A stretch of DNA of 32,511 bases from Clostridiales bacterium (GTDB lineage Bacteria > Bacillota > Clostridia > Oscillospirales > Oscillospiraceae), in contig JALERU010000033.1 in the NCBI GenBank assembly GCA_022764045.1, forward strand, positions 1 through 32,511, in the 5' to 3' direction. Below are positions 23,340-31,797 of this stretch, in pieces (position 1 is the first letter of the stretch; each line of letters begins with the position of its first letter). The notes under the pieces are model-generated. The model saw only the letters and a program-made list of their open reading frames with translations, made no database searches and was not told the DNA's origin. A program made the translations under genes and the position numbers.

Positions 23340-23996
23340 ATGACAGAATCTTTGTCCTATCCCGGCGGGGTTCGCCGCCAAACCATCGGGGAAGAGGTGC
23401 TCAATGCCGTCAGCCACGGCGTGGGGGCGCTGCTGGCCATCCTGGGCACCGTGCTGCTCATCCGAAAAGCCATGGAGAGCGGGCTGCTGAACGTGGTCAG
23501 CGTGGCCGTTTTCGGGGGCTCGATGATCCTGCTCTATCTCAACTCCTGCCTCTACCACGCCCTGCCCCACTCCAAGGGGAAGCGGGTGTTCCAGGTGCTG
23601 GACCACTGCTCCATCTTCCTGCTGATTTTGGGGACCTACACCCCCATCTGCCTGGTCACTCTGGGGGGGAAGCTGGGTCTGACCCTCTTCGGGGTCAACC
23701 TGGCCTGCGGCCTGCTGGGCATCGTCCTCAACGCCATCAGCCTCAAGCGGTGGAAGAAGGTCTCTATGGTCCTATACATCGTCATGGGGTGGCTGGGGGT
23801 GCTGGTCTTCCCCCTGATCCTGCGGCGCCTGACCACCTGGGGCTTTGTGTTCCTGCTGCTGGGGGGCATCGCCTACACCGTGGGCGTGGTCTTCTACCGC
23901 CAGAAGGAAAAGCCCTACCGCCACGTCATCTGGCACTTCTTCGTGCTGGCCGGTACGGTGCTGCATTTTTTCACTGTGTACACCAACTGCTGCTGA
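23340..23996 (+). CDS. Hemolysin III / YqfA-type PAQR-family membrane protein
   Basis: This 218-residue protein has seven predicted helices and all PAQR/HlyIII motifs: GEEVLNAVSHGVGALLA at the N-terminus, SCLYHALPH, LDHCSIFLLILGTYTPICL in the middle, and HVIWHFFVLAGTVLHFF at the end. The conserved Ser, Asp and His residues form the family's zinc site, proposed to act in membrane lipid hydrolysis or homeostasis. The hemolysin name reflects a historical phenotype and is not evidence of virulence. AAAGGAGG precedes ATG 23340. It is likely co-transcribed with the fatty-acid-binding DegV gene 34 bp downstream, which supports a membrane-lipid theme (inference). Confidence 0.92.
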   Translation: MTESLSYPGGVRRQTIGEEVLNAVSHGVGALLAILGTVLLIRKAMESGLLNVVSVAVFGGSMILLYLNSCLYHALPHSKGKRVFQVLDHCSIFLLILGTYTPICLVTLGGKLGLTLFGVNLACGLLGIVLNAISLKRWKKVSMVLYIVMGWLGVLVFPLILRRLTTWGFVFLLLGGIAYTVGVVFYRQKEKPYRHVIWHFFVLAGTVLHFFTVYTNCC

Positions 23997-24030
23997 CAGC
24001 AGAACGAATTATAAGAAGGAGAAGGCAGAC

Positions 24031-24900
24031 ATGAGAGACTATGCCATTGCAACCGATTCCAGCTGCGACCTTAGCCCCCAGCTGGTGAAGGAGCTGGACC
24101 TGACCGTGGTCCCCTTGTCGGTCCAGCTGGGCCAGGACCGCTATCGAAACAGCCCCGACGAGGCGCCGGAGAGCCATGTGTTTTACACCCGCCTGAGCCA
24201 GGGTGAGCCCGCCCAGACCTCCGCCCCCAACGTGGAGGAGTTTAAGGACGCCTTCCGTCCTCTGCTCCAGGCGGGCAAGGACGTCCTCTACCTGGGCTTT
24301 TCCTCGGGCCTGAGCGCCACCTGCCAAAACGGGGCCATCGCCGCCCAGGAGCTGCAGGAGGAGTTCCCCCAGGCCAAGCTCATCACGGTGGACACCCTCT
24401 GCGCCTCCCTGGGCCAGGGCCTGATCATCGACATGGCGGTGCAGGAAAAGCGCAAGGGCAAGACCATCGAAGAGGTGGCCGACTTTGTCCGCCAGACCAT
24501 CCCCCACCTGTGCCACTGGTTCACCGTGGGGGATCTGAACCAGCTCCGCCGGGGCGGCCGCCTGTCGGCGGGCAAGGCCATCCTGGGGAACCTGCTCCAC
24601 GTCAAGCCCGTCCTCCACGTGGATGACGTGGGCCACCTGGTGCCGGTGGACTCGGTGAAGGGCCGAAAAAAATCCATCGAGGCTTTGGTGAAAAAGATGG
24701 AAGAGAGCGTGGTGGACCCCCAGACCCAGCGGGTATACATCAGCCACGGCGACTGCCTGGCCGACGCCCAGACCCTGGCCGCCCTGGTGAAGGAGCGGCT
24801 GAAGGTGGTCTCGGTGACCATCGGCGACGTGGGCCCGGTCATCGGCGCCCACTCGGGCCTAGGCACCCTGGCCCTGTTCTTCCTGGGCAAGCAGCGGTGA
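24031..24900 (+). CDS. DegV-family fatty-acid-binding protein (FakB-like)
   Basis: This 289-residue DegV protein is of the kind that binds a fatty acid and, in Firmicutes, presents it to the kinase FakA for phosphorylation and phospholipid synthesis. Motifs are YAIATDSSCDLSPQLVKELD at the N-terminus, TSAPNVEEF (about 62-70), LGFSSGLSATCQNG, LRRGGRLSAGKAILG and the C-terminal GAHSGLGTLALFFLG. ATG 24031 has AAGGAG at 24016-24021; an open frame back to 23845 overlaps the hemolysin gene and is not used. It is paired with the HlyIII-like gene and ends at a strong terminator. FakA is not in this window. Confidence 0.92.
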   Translation: MRDYAIATDSSCDLSPQLVKELDLTVVPLSVQLGQDRYRNSPDEAPESHVFYTRLSQGEPAQTSAPNVEEFKDAFRPLLQAGKDVLYLGFSSGLSATCQNGAIAAQELQEEFPQAKLITVDTLCASLGQGLIIDMAVQEKRKGKTIEEVADFVRQTIPHLCHWFTVGDLNQLRRGGRLSAGKAILGNLLHVKPVLHVDDVGHLVPVDSVKGRKKSIEALVKKMEESVVDPQTQRVYISHGDCLADAQTLAALVKERLKVVSVTIGDVGPVIGAHSGLGTLALFFLGKQR

Positions 24901-24921
24901 GAGCAAGTACATAGACAAGGG

Positions 24922-24958
24922 AACCTCCCCATGGGCGCGGCCTGTGGGGAGGTTTTTT
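24922..24958 (+). terminator. Terminator of the hemolysin III/DegV operon
   Basis: AACCTCCCCA (24922-24931) pairs perfectly with TGGGGAGGTT (24945-24954), ending in six Ts (24953-24958). Confidence 0.93.
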
Positions 24959-24969
24959 GCAAATTGGGG

Positions 24970-25125
24970 GAGGCATTGGCAAACCCTGTACGTTTCGTAA
25001 GAAAAATACCGCAGCAATCACCACAACGTACCATTGGCTTCCCCCTGGGGGGAAGCTGTCACCGCAGGTGACTGATGAGGGGGCGATTTCGTAGTGACGG
25101 CGGATAGAGGAATGCCGTTGCCACC
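24970..25125. repeat. Palindromic intergenic repeat, copy B1
   Basis: It has the same order of blocks as A1: GGCATTGGCAAACCCTGTA, CCGCAGCAATC, the hairpin CTTCCCCCTGGGGGGAAG (25038-25055), GTCACC-GCA-GGTGAC, TGATGAGGGGGCGAT, and GGAATGCCGTTGCCACCTTA. The second-hairpin stem sequence differs from A1 (GTCACC versus GTCAGC) but still pairs. The spacer to B2 (25126-25216) matches the A1-A2 spacer closely. Confidence 0.85.
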
Positions 25126-25216
25126 TTAGGCCGGTGCGTCTATTACCGGCGCCGTGAAATCCTCAACGCTCGCCCTCATCCGACCCGGCGTTCCGCCGGC
25201 CCACCTCCCCCCCCCC

Positions 25217-25430
25217 AGGGGAAGGCGATTGGCAAGCCCTGTATGGCTTACTGTAGAAAACTACTGTAGCAATCACCCTAGCATACCGTAATAGCGTAGG
25301 CTTCCCCTTGGGGGTCGAACTGTCCGGGGGACAGTTCGATGCAATCCAATGCGAAGCCACCTTAAACCATAGCTGTCAGCGGAGCTGACTGATGAGGGGG
25401 CGACCCAGAGTACCATTGGATAGAAAACCA
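25217..25430. repeat. Palindromic intergenic repeat, copy B2, with nested insertion
   Basis: It begins AGGGGAAGGCGATTGGCAAG and follows A2 up to CTTCCCCTTGGGGG (25301-25314). Then about 55 bp not present in the other copies (25315-25369) splits the hairpin, after which AGCTGTCAGC-GGA-GCTGAC and TGATGAGGGGGCGA resume. It ends close to the stop codon of the ClpE-type gene. Confidence 0.8.
25315..25339. repeat. Nested 25-bp palindrome inside copy B2
   Basis: TCGAACTGTCC (25315-25325), loop GGG, GGACAGTTCGA (25329-25339). Compared with 16018-16042, one stem pair is swapped on both arms (C-G to G-C), so pairing is kept, and the loop is complementary, so the two are inverted relative to each other. 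Confidence 0.8.
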
Positions 25431-25476
25431 ACCCCCACACGCCGCCTCAGCAGCGCACAGGGGTTGGATCACAAAA

Positions 25477-27846
25477 TCAAAGGGCGTGGATCACGATTTT
25501 CCCATCCTCCACCACAGCTTTCAGCGTCGAGATGGGATGGAGATAACTCTCGATAATCTTGGTGGCAATGGGGTCCTCCAAAGTCTTCTGGATCTGCCGC
25601 CGCAGGTTCCGGGCGCCGTAGGCTGCGGAGTAGGAGTCCTTCACCAACTGATCCAGCACAGCCTCTTCCCAAGTGAAGGTGAGGCTCTTCTCCGCCATCA
25701 CCCCCTGGAGCTCCTGGAGCATGATCCGGGCGATGGCGCGGAAGTTCTCCTCCGAGAGCTGGTTGAAGCAGATCACCTCGTCCACCCGGTTAATGAACTC
25801 CGGCCGCAGGAACTGCTGCAGGGCCTTCATGGCCTTGTCCTTGCTCAGCTCGTTGGAGGTCTTGCCAAAGCCCAGGGGGCCGGAGCTGCTGTCGCTGCCG
25901 GCGTTGGAGGTCATGACGATGACGGTGTTCTCAAAGTTCACCACCCGGCCCTGGGCGTCGGTGATGTGGCCGTCGTCCAGGATCTGGAGGAGGATGTTCA
26001 GCACGTCGGGGTGGGCCTTTTCGATCTCGTCAAAGAGGATGACGGAATAGGGCTTCCGGCGGATCTTCTCGGTGAGCTGCCCGGCCTCGTCATAGCCCAC
26101 ATAGCCGGGGGGAGAGCCGATGATCCGGGAGACGCTGTGCTTCTCCATAAACTCCGACATATCTAGGCGGATGAGGGACTCGGGGGCGTGGAAGAGGTCC
26201 TCGGCCAGGCGCTTGACCAGCTCGGTTTTGCCCACGCCGGTGGAGCCCACAAAGATAAAGGACACGGGCTTGCGCTTGGAGGCCACCCCCACCCGGTTCC
26301 GGCGGATGGCGGCGGAGACGGCGGCAATGGCCTCATCCTGGCCCACCACGTGGGCCTTCAGCCGGTCCTCCAGCTTAGCCAGGCGCTCGTACTCCTGCTC
26401 CTGGATGGTGCTGGCGGGGATTTTGGTCCACAGCTCCACCACCCGGGCCAGGCTCTCCAGGGTCAGGGTGGGGAGCTCCCGGCGGCTGAGCTCCTGCTGC
26501 TCTTGGAGGAGCTGGAGCTCCTTGCTCCGCAGCTCGGCCAGGCGCTCATAGGCCCGCTCCCCGGCGTCGGCCACCATGACCTCCCGCTCCACGGCGATGT
26601 CGTTCAGCTCCTTCTGGACCTCCTGGCTCCGGGCCAGGGTCTTGTTGCGCAGGTTCACGTCGGAGCAGGCCTCGTCAATGAGGTCGATGGCCTTGTCCGG
26701 CAGGAACCGGTCGGTGATATACCGCTCCGACATGAGCACCGCCAGGCGGGCAATATCGGGGGTAATCTTCACCAAATGGAAGGCCTCATAATAGGGGGCC
26801 ACCCCCTTGATGATTTCCACGGCGTCCTCGATGGAGGGCTCGTTCACGATCACCGGCTGGAACCGCCGCTCCAGGGCGGAGTCCTTTTCGATATACTTCC
26901 GGTACTCCACCAGGGTGGTGGCGCCGATCACCTGGATCTCCCCCCGGGACAGGGCGGGCTTGAGGATGTTGGCGGCGTTCATGGAGCCTTCGGCGTCTCC
27001 GGCGCCCACCAGGTTGTGGACCTCGTCGATGACCAGGATGATGTTCCCCAGCTTTTTGATCTCCTCAATGAGGCCCTTCATCCGGCTCTCAAACTGGCCC
27101 CGGAACTGGGTGCCGGCCACCAGGGAGGTCAGGTCCAGCAGATAGACCTCCTTGTCCTTGAGCTTATAAGGGACTTCCCCTTGATAGATCTTCATGGCCA
27201 GCCCCTCGGCGATGGCGGTCTTGCCCACGCCGGGCTCACCGATGAGGCAGGGGTTGTTTTTCTGGCGGCGGTTGAGGATTTGGATCACCCGTTCCAGCTC
27301 CTGGTCCCGGCCGATCATCTTGTCCAGCTTGCCCTCAGCGGCCTTGCGGGTGAGGGAAATGCAGTGGTTCTCCAAAAACTTCCGCTTGGTGCGGGGCTTG
27401 CCCTTTTCCTCCCGGGCGCTCCGGCCGCCGTCGGCGGTCTGGGGGGAGATATCGGGGACCTTGTCCTCCTTTTTCTCCCCGTCGGGGTTGGTCAGGTTGC
27501 CCATGAGTTTATTCAGGAAGGGGAAGGTGGCGGTGCGGCCGTCCTCCTCGTCGTCGTCGTCGTTGCTGCCGGCGGCCTCGCTCATCATGTTAGAGAGGTT
27601 GCCCATGAGGCCGTCCATGCTCTCGGCCCCTTCAAAGGCGGACATCATTTCGGAGGTCAGCCCTTCCAGGTCCTCGTCACTCAGGCCCATCTTTTCAATC
27701 ATATCGGTAACCGGGCGGATGTTCAGCTCCCGGGCGCACTTCAGGCAGAGGCCCTCGTTCTGGCCTCCCTGTCCGCTGTTGTCCAGCCGGGTGATGAACA
27801 CCACGGCCACGTTCTTTTTGCATCTGCTGCACAGGGTTGGTTTCAT
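25477..27846 (-). CDS. clpE: ClpE-type Hsp100 AAA+ ATPase with N-terminal zinc finger
   Basis: This 789-residue protein is an unfoldase expected to feed proteins to ClpP. In place of the Clp-N repeats of ClpC there is a zinc-finger start (C6-x2-C9 ... C34-x2-C37), as in ClpE, then an acidic linker (DDDDEED near 97-102). AAA domain 1 has Walker A GEPGVGKT (203-210) and Walker B VIDE (272-275). A short middle domain lies near 400-455. AAA domain 2 has GSTGVGKT (534-541), pore loop GYVGYDE and LFDEIE (604-609). ATG 27846 has AAAGGAG about 12 bases upstream, rather far. A weak promoter TTCATA-17-CATACT (minus strand, 27914-27886) is possible. No CtsR box or mcsA/mcsB/ctsR genes are nearby. ClpE over ClpC rests on the zinc finger. 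Confidence 0.88.
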   Translation of the reverse strand: MKPTLCSRCKKNVAVVFITRLDNSGQGGQNEGLCLKCARELNIRPVTDMIEKMGLSDEDLEGLTSEMMSAFEGAESMDGLMGNLSNMMSEAAGSNDDDDEEDGRTATFPFLNKLMGNLTNPDGEKKEDKVPDISPQTADGGRSAREEKGKPRTKRKFLENHCISLTRKAAEGKLDKMIGRDQELERVIQILNRRQKNNPCLIGEPGVGKTAIAEGLAMKIYQGEVPYKLKDKEVYLLDLTSLVAGTQFRGQFESRMKGLIEEIKKLGNIILVIDEVHNLVGAGDAEGSMNAANILKPALSRGEIQVIGATTLVEYRKYIEKDSALERRFQPVIVNEPSIEDAVEIIKGVAPYYEAFHLVKITPDIARLAVLMSERYITDRFLPDKAIDLIDEACSDVNLRNKTLARSQEVQKELNDIAVEREVMVADAGERAYERLAELRSKELQLLQEQQELSRRELPTLTLESLARVVELWTKIPASTIQEQEYERLAKLEDRLKAHVVGQDEAIAAVSAAIRRNRVGVASKRKPVSFIFVGSTGVGKTELVKRLAEDLFHAPESLIRLDMSEFMEKHSVSRIIGSPPGYVGYDEAGQLTEKIRRKPYSVILFDEIEKAHPDVLNILLQILDDGHITDAQGRVVNFENTVIVMTSNAGSDSSSGPLGFGKTSNELSKDKAMKALQQFLRPEFINRVDEVICFNQLSEENFRAIARIMLQELQGVMAEKSLTFTWEEAVLDQLVKDSYSAAYGARNLRRQIQKTLEDPIATKIIESYLHPISTLKAVVEDGKIVIHAL

Positions 27847-27983
27847 AAGGCGGTTTCACTCCTTTGTGGGGTGTCATGATTTAGTAGTATGCTATCCTAC
27901 CATGGGATTATGAATTGGATGTGAATGAAGAAAAAGAGCCAAAGAAGAATTTTTAAGGAAGCCTCCTCGGGCGGGGGAGGGGG

Positions 27984-28664
27984 CTATTCTCCCAGCAGGG
28001 AAAAGATGGAAAGGGAATCCAGCCAGGGCAGCAGGTGGCTTTCCGCCGCCACGTCCGCTGGAATCCAGCCCAAAAGATCGCACAGGGCCCAGCGGGCCAC
28101 CATCAAAAGCAAAATGCCCTTGCCCAGGCCCAGTAGCCCGCCCAGGACTTTGTTCAGGCCGTGGAGCCCCGGCAGCTTGGCCACCAGGTTCAGGGCGTGG
28201 CATAGGATGAGCCAGAGGACCAGCACCCCCAAAAAGCCCGCCAAAAACAGCAGGGACTTGGCCACCAGGGCCGCTGCGGAGGCCGCCAGGGCGGACAGCG
28301 CCGCCGTCTCGGTCTCCTGGGCGGATTGGGCCAGCCGCTCCTGCATAGCCTGGGAAAAGCGGCCGGTGAGCTGGGAAAAGGAGCCGGTCTCCTCCGGCGG
28401 GACCTGGTCTTCCGGGAGGGTGGAATCCGCCCCGTCGGGGTCCTCCTCCCGGTCAGCCATGGCCTCCAGGAAAAGGGGCTCCAGCTTCTCCGCCAGGGGA
28501 TCGGCGCAGGAGGCGGAGAGATACCATCCCCCCACCAAGGCCACCAAAACAGCCAGCAGGGAGCAGAGGCTGAGGATGAGTCCCCGCCGGAAGCCCATCA
28601 CAAGGGAGTAGACCAAAAGGGCCAAAATTACCAGGTCCAGAATCAGGGAAGCGGTGAGGGTCAT
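27984..28664 (-). CDS. CvpA-family-like membrane protein
   Basis: This 226-residue membrane protein starts with a helix and the basic turn ILALLVYSLVMGFRRGLILS, typical of CvpA/YqhM proteins. A second helix (about 31-50), an acidic outer loop of roughly 80 residues (DREEDPDGADSTLPEDQ), and two more helices (about 135-165 and 180-195) follow. The HGLNKVLGGLLGLGKGIL stretch is the second CvpA hallmark. CvpA homologues support envelope integrity or secretion; the exact job is unknown. Its start overlaps the stop of the DUF5711 gene as ATGA, so the pair is translationally coupled. A GC-rich inverted repeat with few Ts follows and may end the transcript. Confidence 0.75.
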   Translation of the reverse strand: MTLTASLILDLVILALLVYSLVMGFRRGLILSLCSLLAVLVALVGGWYLSASCADPLAEKLEPLFLEAMADREEDPDGADSTLPEDQVPPEETGSFSQLTGRFSQAMQERLAQSAQETETAALSALAASAAALVAKSLLFLAGFLGVLVLWLILCHALNLVAKLPGLHGLNKVLGGLLGLGKGILLLMVARWALCDLLGWIPADVAAESHLLPWLDSLSIFSLLGE

Positions 28665-29848
28665 GAGGGTTCCTCCTCCGCGTTGGGCTCGACCTTGGTG
28701 CCGCTGGAGGGGAAATAGAGGCTGACCGCGGCGCTGTTCACCAGGGCCACGCTGCCGTCCTGGTACACCGCCAGGTTTCGCACGCCCTTCTGGTTGGGGG
28801 TGGTGGTATATTTTTCCAGCTTGCGGTCGGCGGCAATGATGTCGCCGGTGGTGAGCAGGGCCAAGTCATGGCCTTGGGCGGCCAGGGCCAGAGCCTGGCC
28901 CTCCAGCTCCAGCTGGCCATAGGGCTTGCCGTCGGCCCCCACGGTGACCAGGGTCCCCGTGCTCCCCGAGGAGGAGCGAGAGAGGAAGAGGGTGGCGAAG
29001 CCGTCTCCCTGGAGGGTCCCCATCTTCAAGAACTGGTCCCCGTACTCATAGGTGGCGGTGATCACCCCGCTGGAATCCAGCACCAGCAAGCTCCGATCCC
29101 CCAGAATCCAGCAGCGCCCGGCGCTGCGCACCGACAGCACCACGTTGGAGCCCAAAGAGACGATGCGGGTGGGCTCCTCCCGGGAGGAGACAGTGTAATA
29201 GAGCAGCGTGTTCTCAAAGGCCCCCTCGGCCTGGCCGGGGGAGATGAGATAGACCCCTCGGCTGTCCGGGGTGACCACGGCGTCGGAGATATACCGGCTG
29301 GAGAGCCGGATGGTGAGCACGGACTCAAAATCCCGGTTATACACCGTGACCACAGCCTTATAGCCGCTGGCCTTGCTGGTCACGGCCACCCACCCCTTTT
29401 CGTTCACGGTGGCGCAGAGAAGGGATTCCTCCGGGGAGAGGGTGAGCTGATGAAGAAGCTCCCCCCGCCCGATGACCCGCAGCTCCTGGCCGCCCACGTC
29501 GTAGGCCACGGCATAGTCCCCCGAGGCGTTCAGGGCGGGGGAGTTCATGGTCACAGACTCCTTCCACTGGGCCGCCCCGGTGGGGGAGAAAAGCTGAATC
29601 TGGGTCTGGGTGCAGATGAGCAGCTCGTCCCCCATACCCAGAAAGAGGCTGTTGGACTGGGCGTTGTGGGGGAAGTCCTCCTCCCGCTGGGAGTAGGCGA
29701 TCCAGCGCAGAAAGCTGGCGGCGTTGTCCCGCAGGACCGTGGCCGTGAGCAGGCCCAGGACCACCACCGCGGCCACCACCAGCAGGAGGACCCGCTGCTT
29801 TTTGGTCAGGGATGTCTGCAGGGTTTGCAGTTTGTTTGGTTTGTTCAT
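28661..29848 (-). CDS. DUF5711-family membrane-anchored beta-propeller-like protein
   Basis: This 395-residue protein has a short basic cytosolic tail, one signal-anchor helix (about 19-38, VLLLVVAAVVVLGLLTATVL) and a long outer domain of short beta-strand repeats with a seven-blade-like rhythm (for example LLVLDSSGVITATYEYGD, VYLISPGQAEG). Similarity to DUF5711 is judged from overall layout; the function is unknown. GGAGGT stands before ATG. It lies 28 bp after truA and overlaps the CvpA-like gene by 4 bp, so the two envelope proteins are probably made together. No enzymatic motif was seen. Confidence 0.75.
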   Translation of the reverse strand: MNKPNKLQTLQTSLTKKQRVLLLVVAAVVVLGLLTATVLRDNAASFLRWIAYSQREEDFPHNAQSNSLFLGMGDELLICTQTQIQLFSPTGAAQWKESVTMNSPALNASGDYAVAYDVGGQELRVIGRGELLHQLTLSPEESLLCATVNEKGWVAVTSKASGYKAVVTVYNRDFESVLTIRLSSRYISDAVVTPDSRGVYLISPGQAEGAFENTLLYYTVSSREEPTRIVSLGSNVVLSVRSAGRCWILGDRSLLVLDSSGVITATYEYGDQFLKMGTLQGDGFATLFLSRSSSGSTGTLVTVGADGKPYGQLELEGQALALAAQGHDLALLTTGDIIAADRKLEKYTTTPNQKGVRNLAVYQDGSVALVNSAAVSLYFPSSGTKVEPNAEEEPS

Positions 29849-29876
29849 AGCACAACCTCCATGGGCTTGCGAAGGG

Positions 29877-30629
29877 TCAGGGAAGATGGGGGATGGGGTA
29901 CCAGAGGTTCGTCATATACAGCCCCTGGGGGGGAGCCGTGGGGCCCGCGTCGGTGCGGTTGCGCCCTTCCAGCAGGGCGGGGATATCCTGTGGGGAGAGC
30001 TTCCCCTCGGAGGCGTACACGCAGGTTCCCACCATGGCCCGCACCATGTTGTACAGAAACCCGTCGGCGCACACCCGGCAGGAGATCATGTCCCCCTGGC
30101 GGGTGATGTCAAAATAGTGGACGGTGCGGACGGTGGTCTTGGTCTCGGTGCCCACCGAGCGGACGCAGGCGAAGTCATGGGTCCCCACAAAGTGCTGGGC
30201 GGCCTGGGCCATTACCTTCTCGTCCAGCTTTTTGGGATAAAACCACACCCGGTTGACCAGAAAGGCGTTGCGGATGCGGGAGTTGTAGATGCGGTAGGTG
30301 TATTCCTTTTTCTCGCAGCTACCGATGGCGTTAAAGTCCTCGGGCACCTGGGTGGCCTTGGTGACCACAATGTCCCCGGGCAGGCGGCTGTTCACCGCCA
30401 GAGGGATGCGGTCGCAGGGGATGGTGGAGGTGGTGCGGAAGTTGGCCACATACTTCTCGGCGTGGACCCCGGCGTCGGTCCGGCCGGCGCCGGTGCACTT
30501 CACCGGGTGGCCTACCACCTGGGTCAGGGCCTTTTCCAGGGTTTCGGCCACGGTGATATCCCGTTTCTGCACCTGCCAGCCGTGGTAGGCTGTGCCGTCA
30601 TACATCAGGGTCAAAGCGATGTTTCGCAT
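29877..30629 (-). CDS. truA: tRNA pseudouridine(38-40) synthase
   Basis: TruA, 250 residues, is the cytosolic enzyme that makes pseudouridine at positions 38-40 of tRNA anticodon arms. The catalytic aspartate is D52 in GAGRTDAGVHA. YDGTAYHGWQVQK at the N-terminus and the C-terminal half with CRVCADGFLYNMVRAMVGTC are diagnostic. AGGAGG (about 30637-30642) precedes ATG. In Firmicutes truA usually follows ecfA1-ecfA2-ecfT directly, and the order is kept here, but a 361-bp gap filled by tandem repeats separates it from ecfT. Confidence 0.96.
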   Translation of the reverse strand: MRNIALTLMYDGTAYHGWQVQKRDITVAETLEKALTQVVGHPVKCTGAGRTDAGVHAEKYVANFRTTSTIPCDRIPLAVNSRLPGDIVVTKATQVPEDFNAIGSCEKKEYTYRIYNSRIRNAFLVNRVWFYPKKLDEKVMAQAAQHFVGTHDFACVRSVGTETKTTVRTVHYFDITRQGDMISCRVCADGFLYNMVRAMVGTCVYASEGKLSPQDIPALLEGRNRTDAGPTAPPQGLYMTNLWYPIPHLP

Positions 30630-30668
30630 GGAGGACCTCCTGGGGAAATGTGTTCATTCTGTCGCGGC

Positions 30669-30989
30669 GCGCCTCCGGTCTTAGCGGGCGGCTCACGACG
30701 GCTTTGCGCTTCTGGGTGTCACGCTCCGCCTGTTCGCGACGCGTCCTAAGCCCTCCAGCTCCGAATCCAAACAGATGGCACTGCGTGCCCTCTTGGTTTG
30801 GCTTCTGCGCTTCCGGTCTTAGTACGCTGCTCACGACGGCTCCGCGCTTCTTGCTGTCACGCTGCGCCTGTTCGCGACGCGCCCTAAGCCCTGCGGCTCC
30901 GAATCCAAACAGATGGCGCTGCGCGCCCTCTTGGTTTGGCTTCTGCGCCTCCGGTCTTAGTGCGCTGCTCACAACGGCTCCGCGCTTCT
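30669..30989. repeat. 138-bp tandem repeat, 2.3 copies, between ecfT and truA
   Basis: The word CCGGTCTTAG recurs at 30675, 30813 and 30951, exactly 138 bp apart. Whole units match with few substitutions (for example GAATCCAAACAGATGGC and TTGGTTTGGCTTCTGCGC in both full copies). The third copy is cut after about 45 bp, directly at the ecfT stop codon. As 138 is a multiple of three, frames stay open on both strands, but their products are Arg/Ser/Pro-rich and have no proper start signal. No spacers, so this is not CRISPR. Confidence 0.9.
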
Positions 30990-30990
30990 G

Positions 30991-31797
30991 TCAAAGTCCA
31001 TATACGCGCAAGGCAATCACAGCCCCGCACAGGGCCGCGCTGAAAATCAGGAACCCGACGTCCCTGCCTTTCATGGTCAACTGCCGCAGGCTGGTGCGTC
31101 CCTCGTCCCCGTGGTAGCAGCGGCACTCCATGGCGATGGCCAGCTCCTCCGCCCGGCGGAAGGAGGAGATGAACAGGGGGATGAGGATGGGGATGAGGGC
31201 CTTGGCCTTTTGCATCAGGTTGCCGCTGTCAAAGTCGGCTCCCCGGGCCTTTTGGGCGGAGATGATCTTGTCGGTCTCCTGGATCAGGGTGGGGATAAAC
31301 CGCAGGGCGATGCTCATCATCATGGCCAGCTCATGGACGGGGAAATTCACCTTTTTCAGGGGTCGCAGCAGCTTTTCCAGGCCGTCGGTGAGGAGGATGG
31401 GGGAGGTGGTGTAGGTCAGCAGCAGGGTGCAGGCGATGAGCATCAGAATCCGCAGCACCATGAACGCGGCCTTCCACAGGCCCTCCTCGGTGATCTTCAA
31501 AAAGCCAAGGCTCCACAGCACGTTGCCCGAGGTGTAAAAGAGGTTCAAAATGGCGGTAAAGACCACGATAAAGACCACCGGCTTCATGCCCTTGAGGAAG
31601 ACTTTGGCCTTCACCCGGGAGATGGCAATGAGCACCAGCAGCACTGCCAGGGTCAGCCCGTAGGAAACCACCCACTTGCACAGGAAGATGGCCACGATAT
31701 ACAGCAGGGTAAAGAGAATCTTCGTCCGGGGGTCCAGCCGGTGAATGAGGGAATTGCCCGGGAAATACTGGCCCAGGGTAATGTCTTTCAGCGCCAT
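30991..31797 (-). CDS. ecfT: Energy-coupling factor transporter transmembrane protein EcfT
   Basis: EcfT, 268 residues, is the membrane scaffold that joins the EcfA ATPases to vitamin-binding S-proteins for uptake of vitamins and related cofactors. It has several helices, then cytosolic coupling helices holding the two signature motifs: KARGADF (the usual Ala-Arg-Gly) and AMECRCYHG, where the second Ala-Arg-Gly motif reads Cys-Arg-Cys. Start ATG lies directly against the ecfA2 stop codon, with AAGGAGGGAG inside the ecfA2 end. The gene is part of ecfA2-ecfT-truA. The stop codon abuts the 138-bp repeat. Function is secure by homology and context. Confidence 0.94.
   Translation of the reverse strand: MALKDITLGQYFPGNSLIHRLDPRTKILFTLLYIVAIFLCKWVVSYGLTLAVLLVLIAISRVKAKVFLKGMKPVVFIVVFTAILNLFYTSGNVLWSLGFLKITEEGLWKAAFMVLRILMLIACTLLLTYTTSPILLTDGLEKLLRPLKKVNFPVHELAMMMSIALRFIPTLIQETDKIISAQKARGADFDSGNLMQKAKALIPILIPLFISSFRRAEELAIAMECRCYHGDEGRTSLRQLTMKGRDVGFLIFSAALCGAVIALRVYGL

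Noticed and set aside
23845-24030. Upstream extension of the DegV gene
   Set aside because: It overlaps the hemolysin III-like gene; the conserved DegV N-terminus and a ribosome site define the start at 24031.
25163-25360. 65-residue minus-strand frame in repeat block B
   Set aside because: Same repeat-derived peptide as in block A, interrupted by the nested palindrome.
30669-30989. Possible CRISPR array
   Set aside because: The 138-bp units are contiguous with no unique spacers and only 2.3 copies; no cas genes are present.
30598-31117. Repeat-containing frames of 124 and 155 residues on both strands between truA and ecfT
   Set aside because: They stay open only because the repeat length is a multiple of three; they overlap truA or ecfT and lack start signals. 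Non-coding repeat DNA is simpler.
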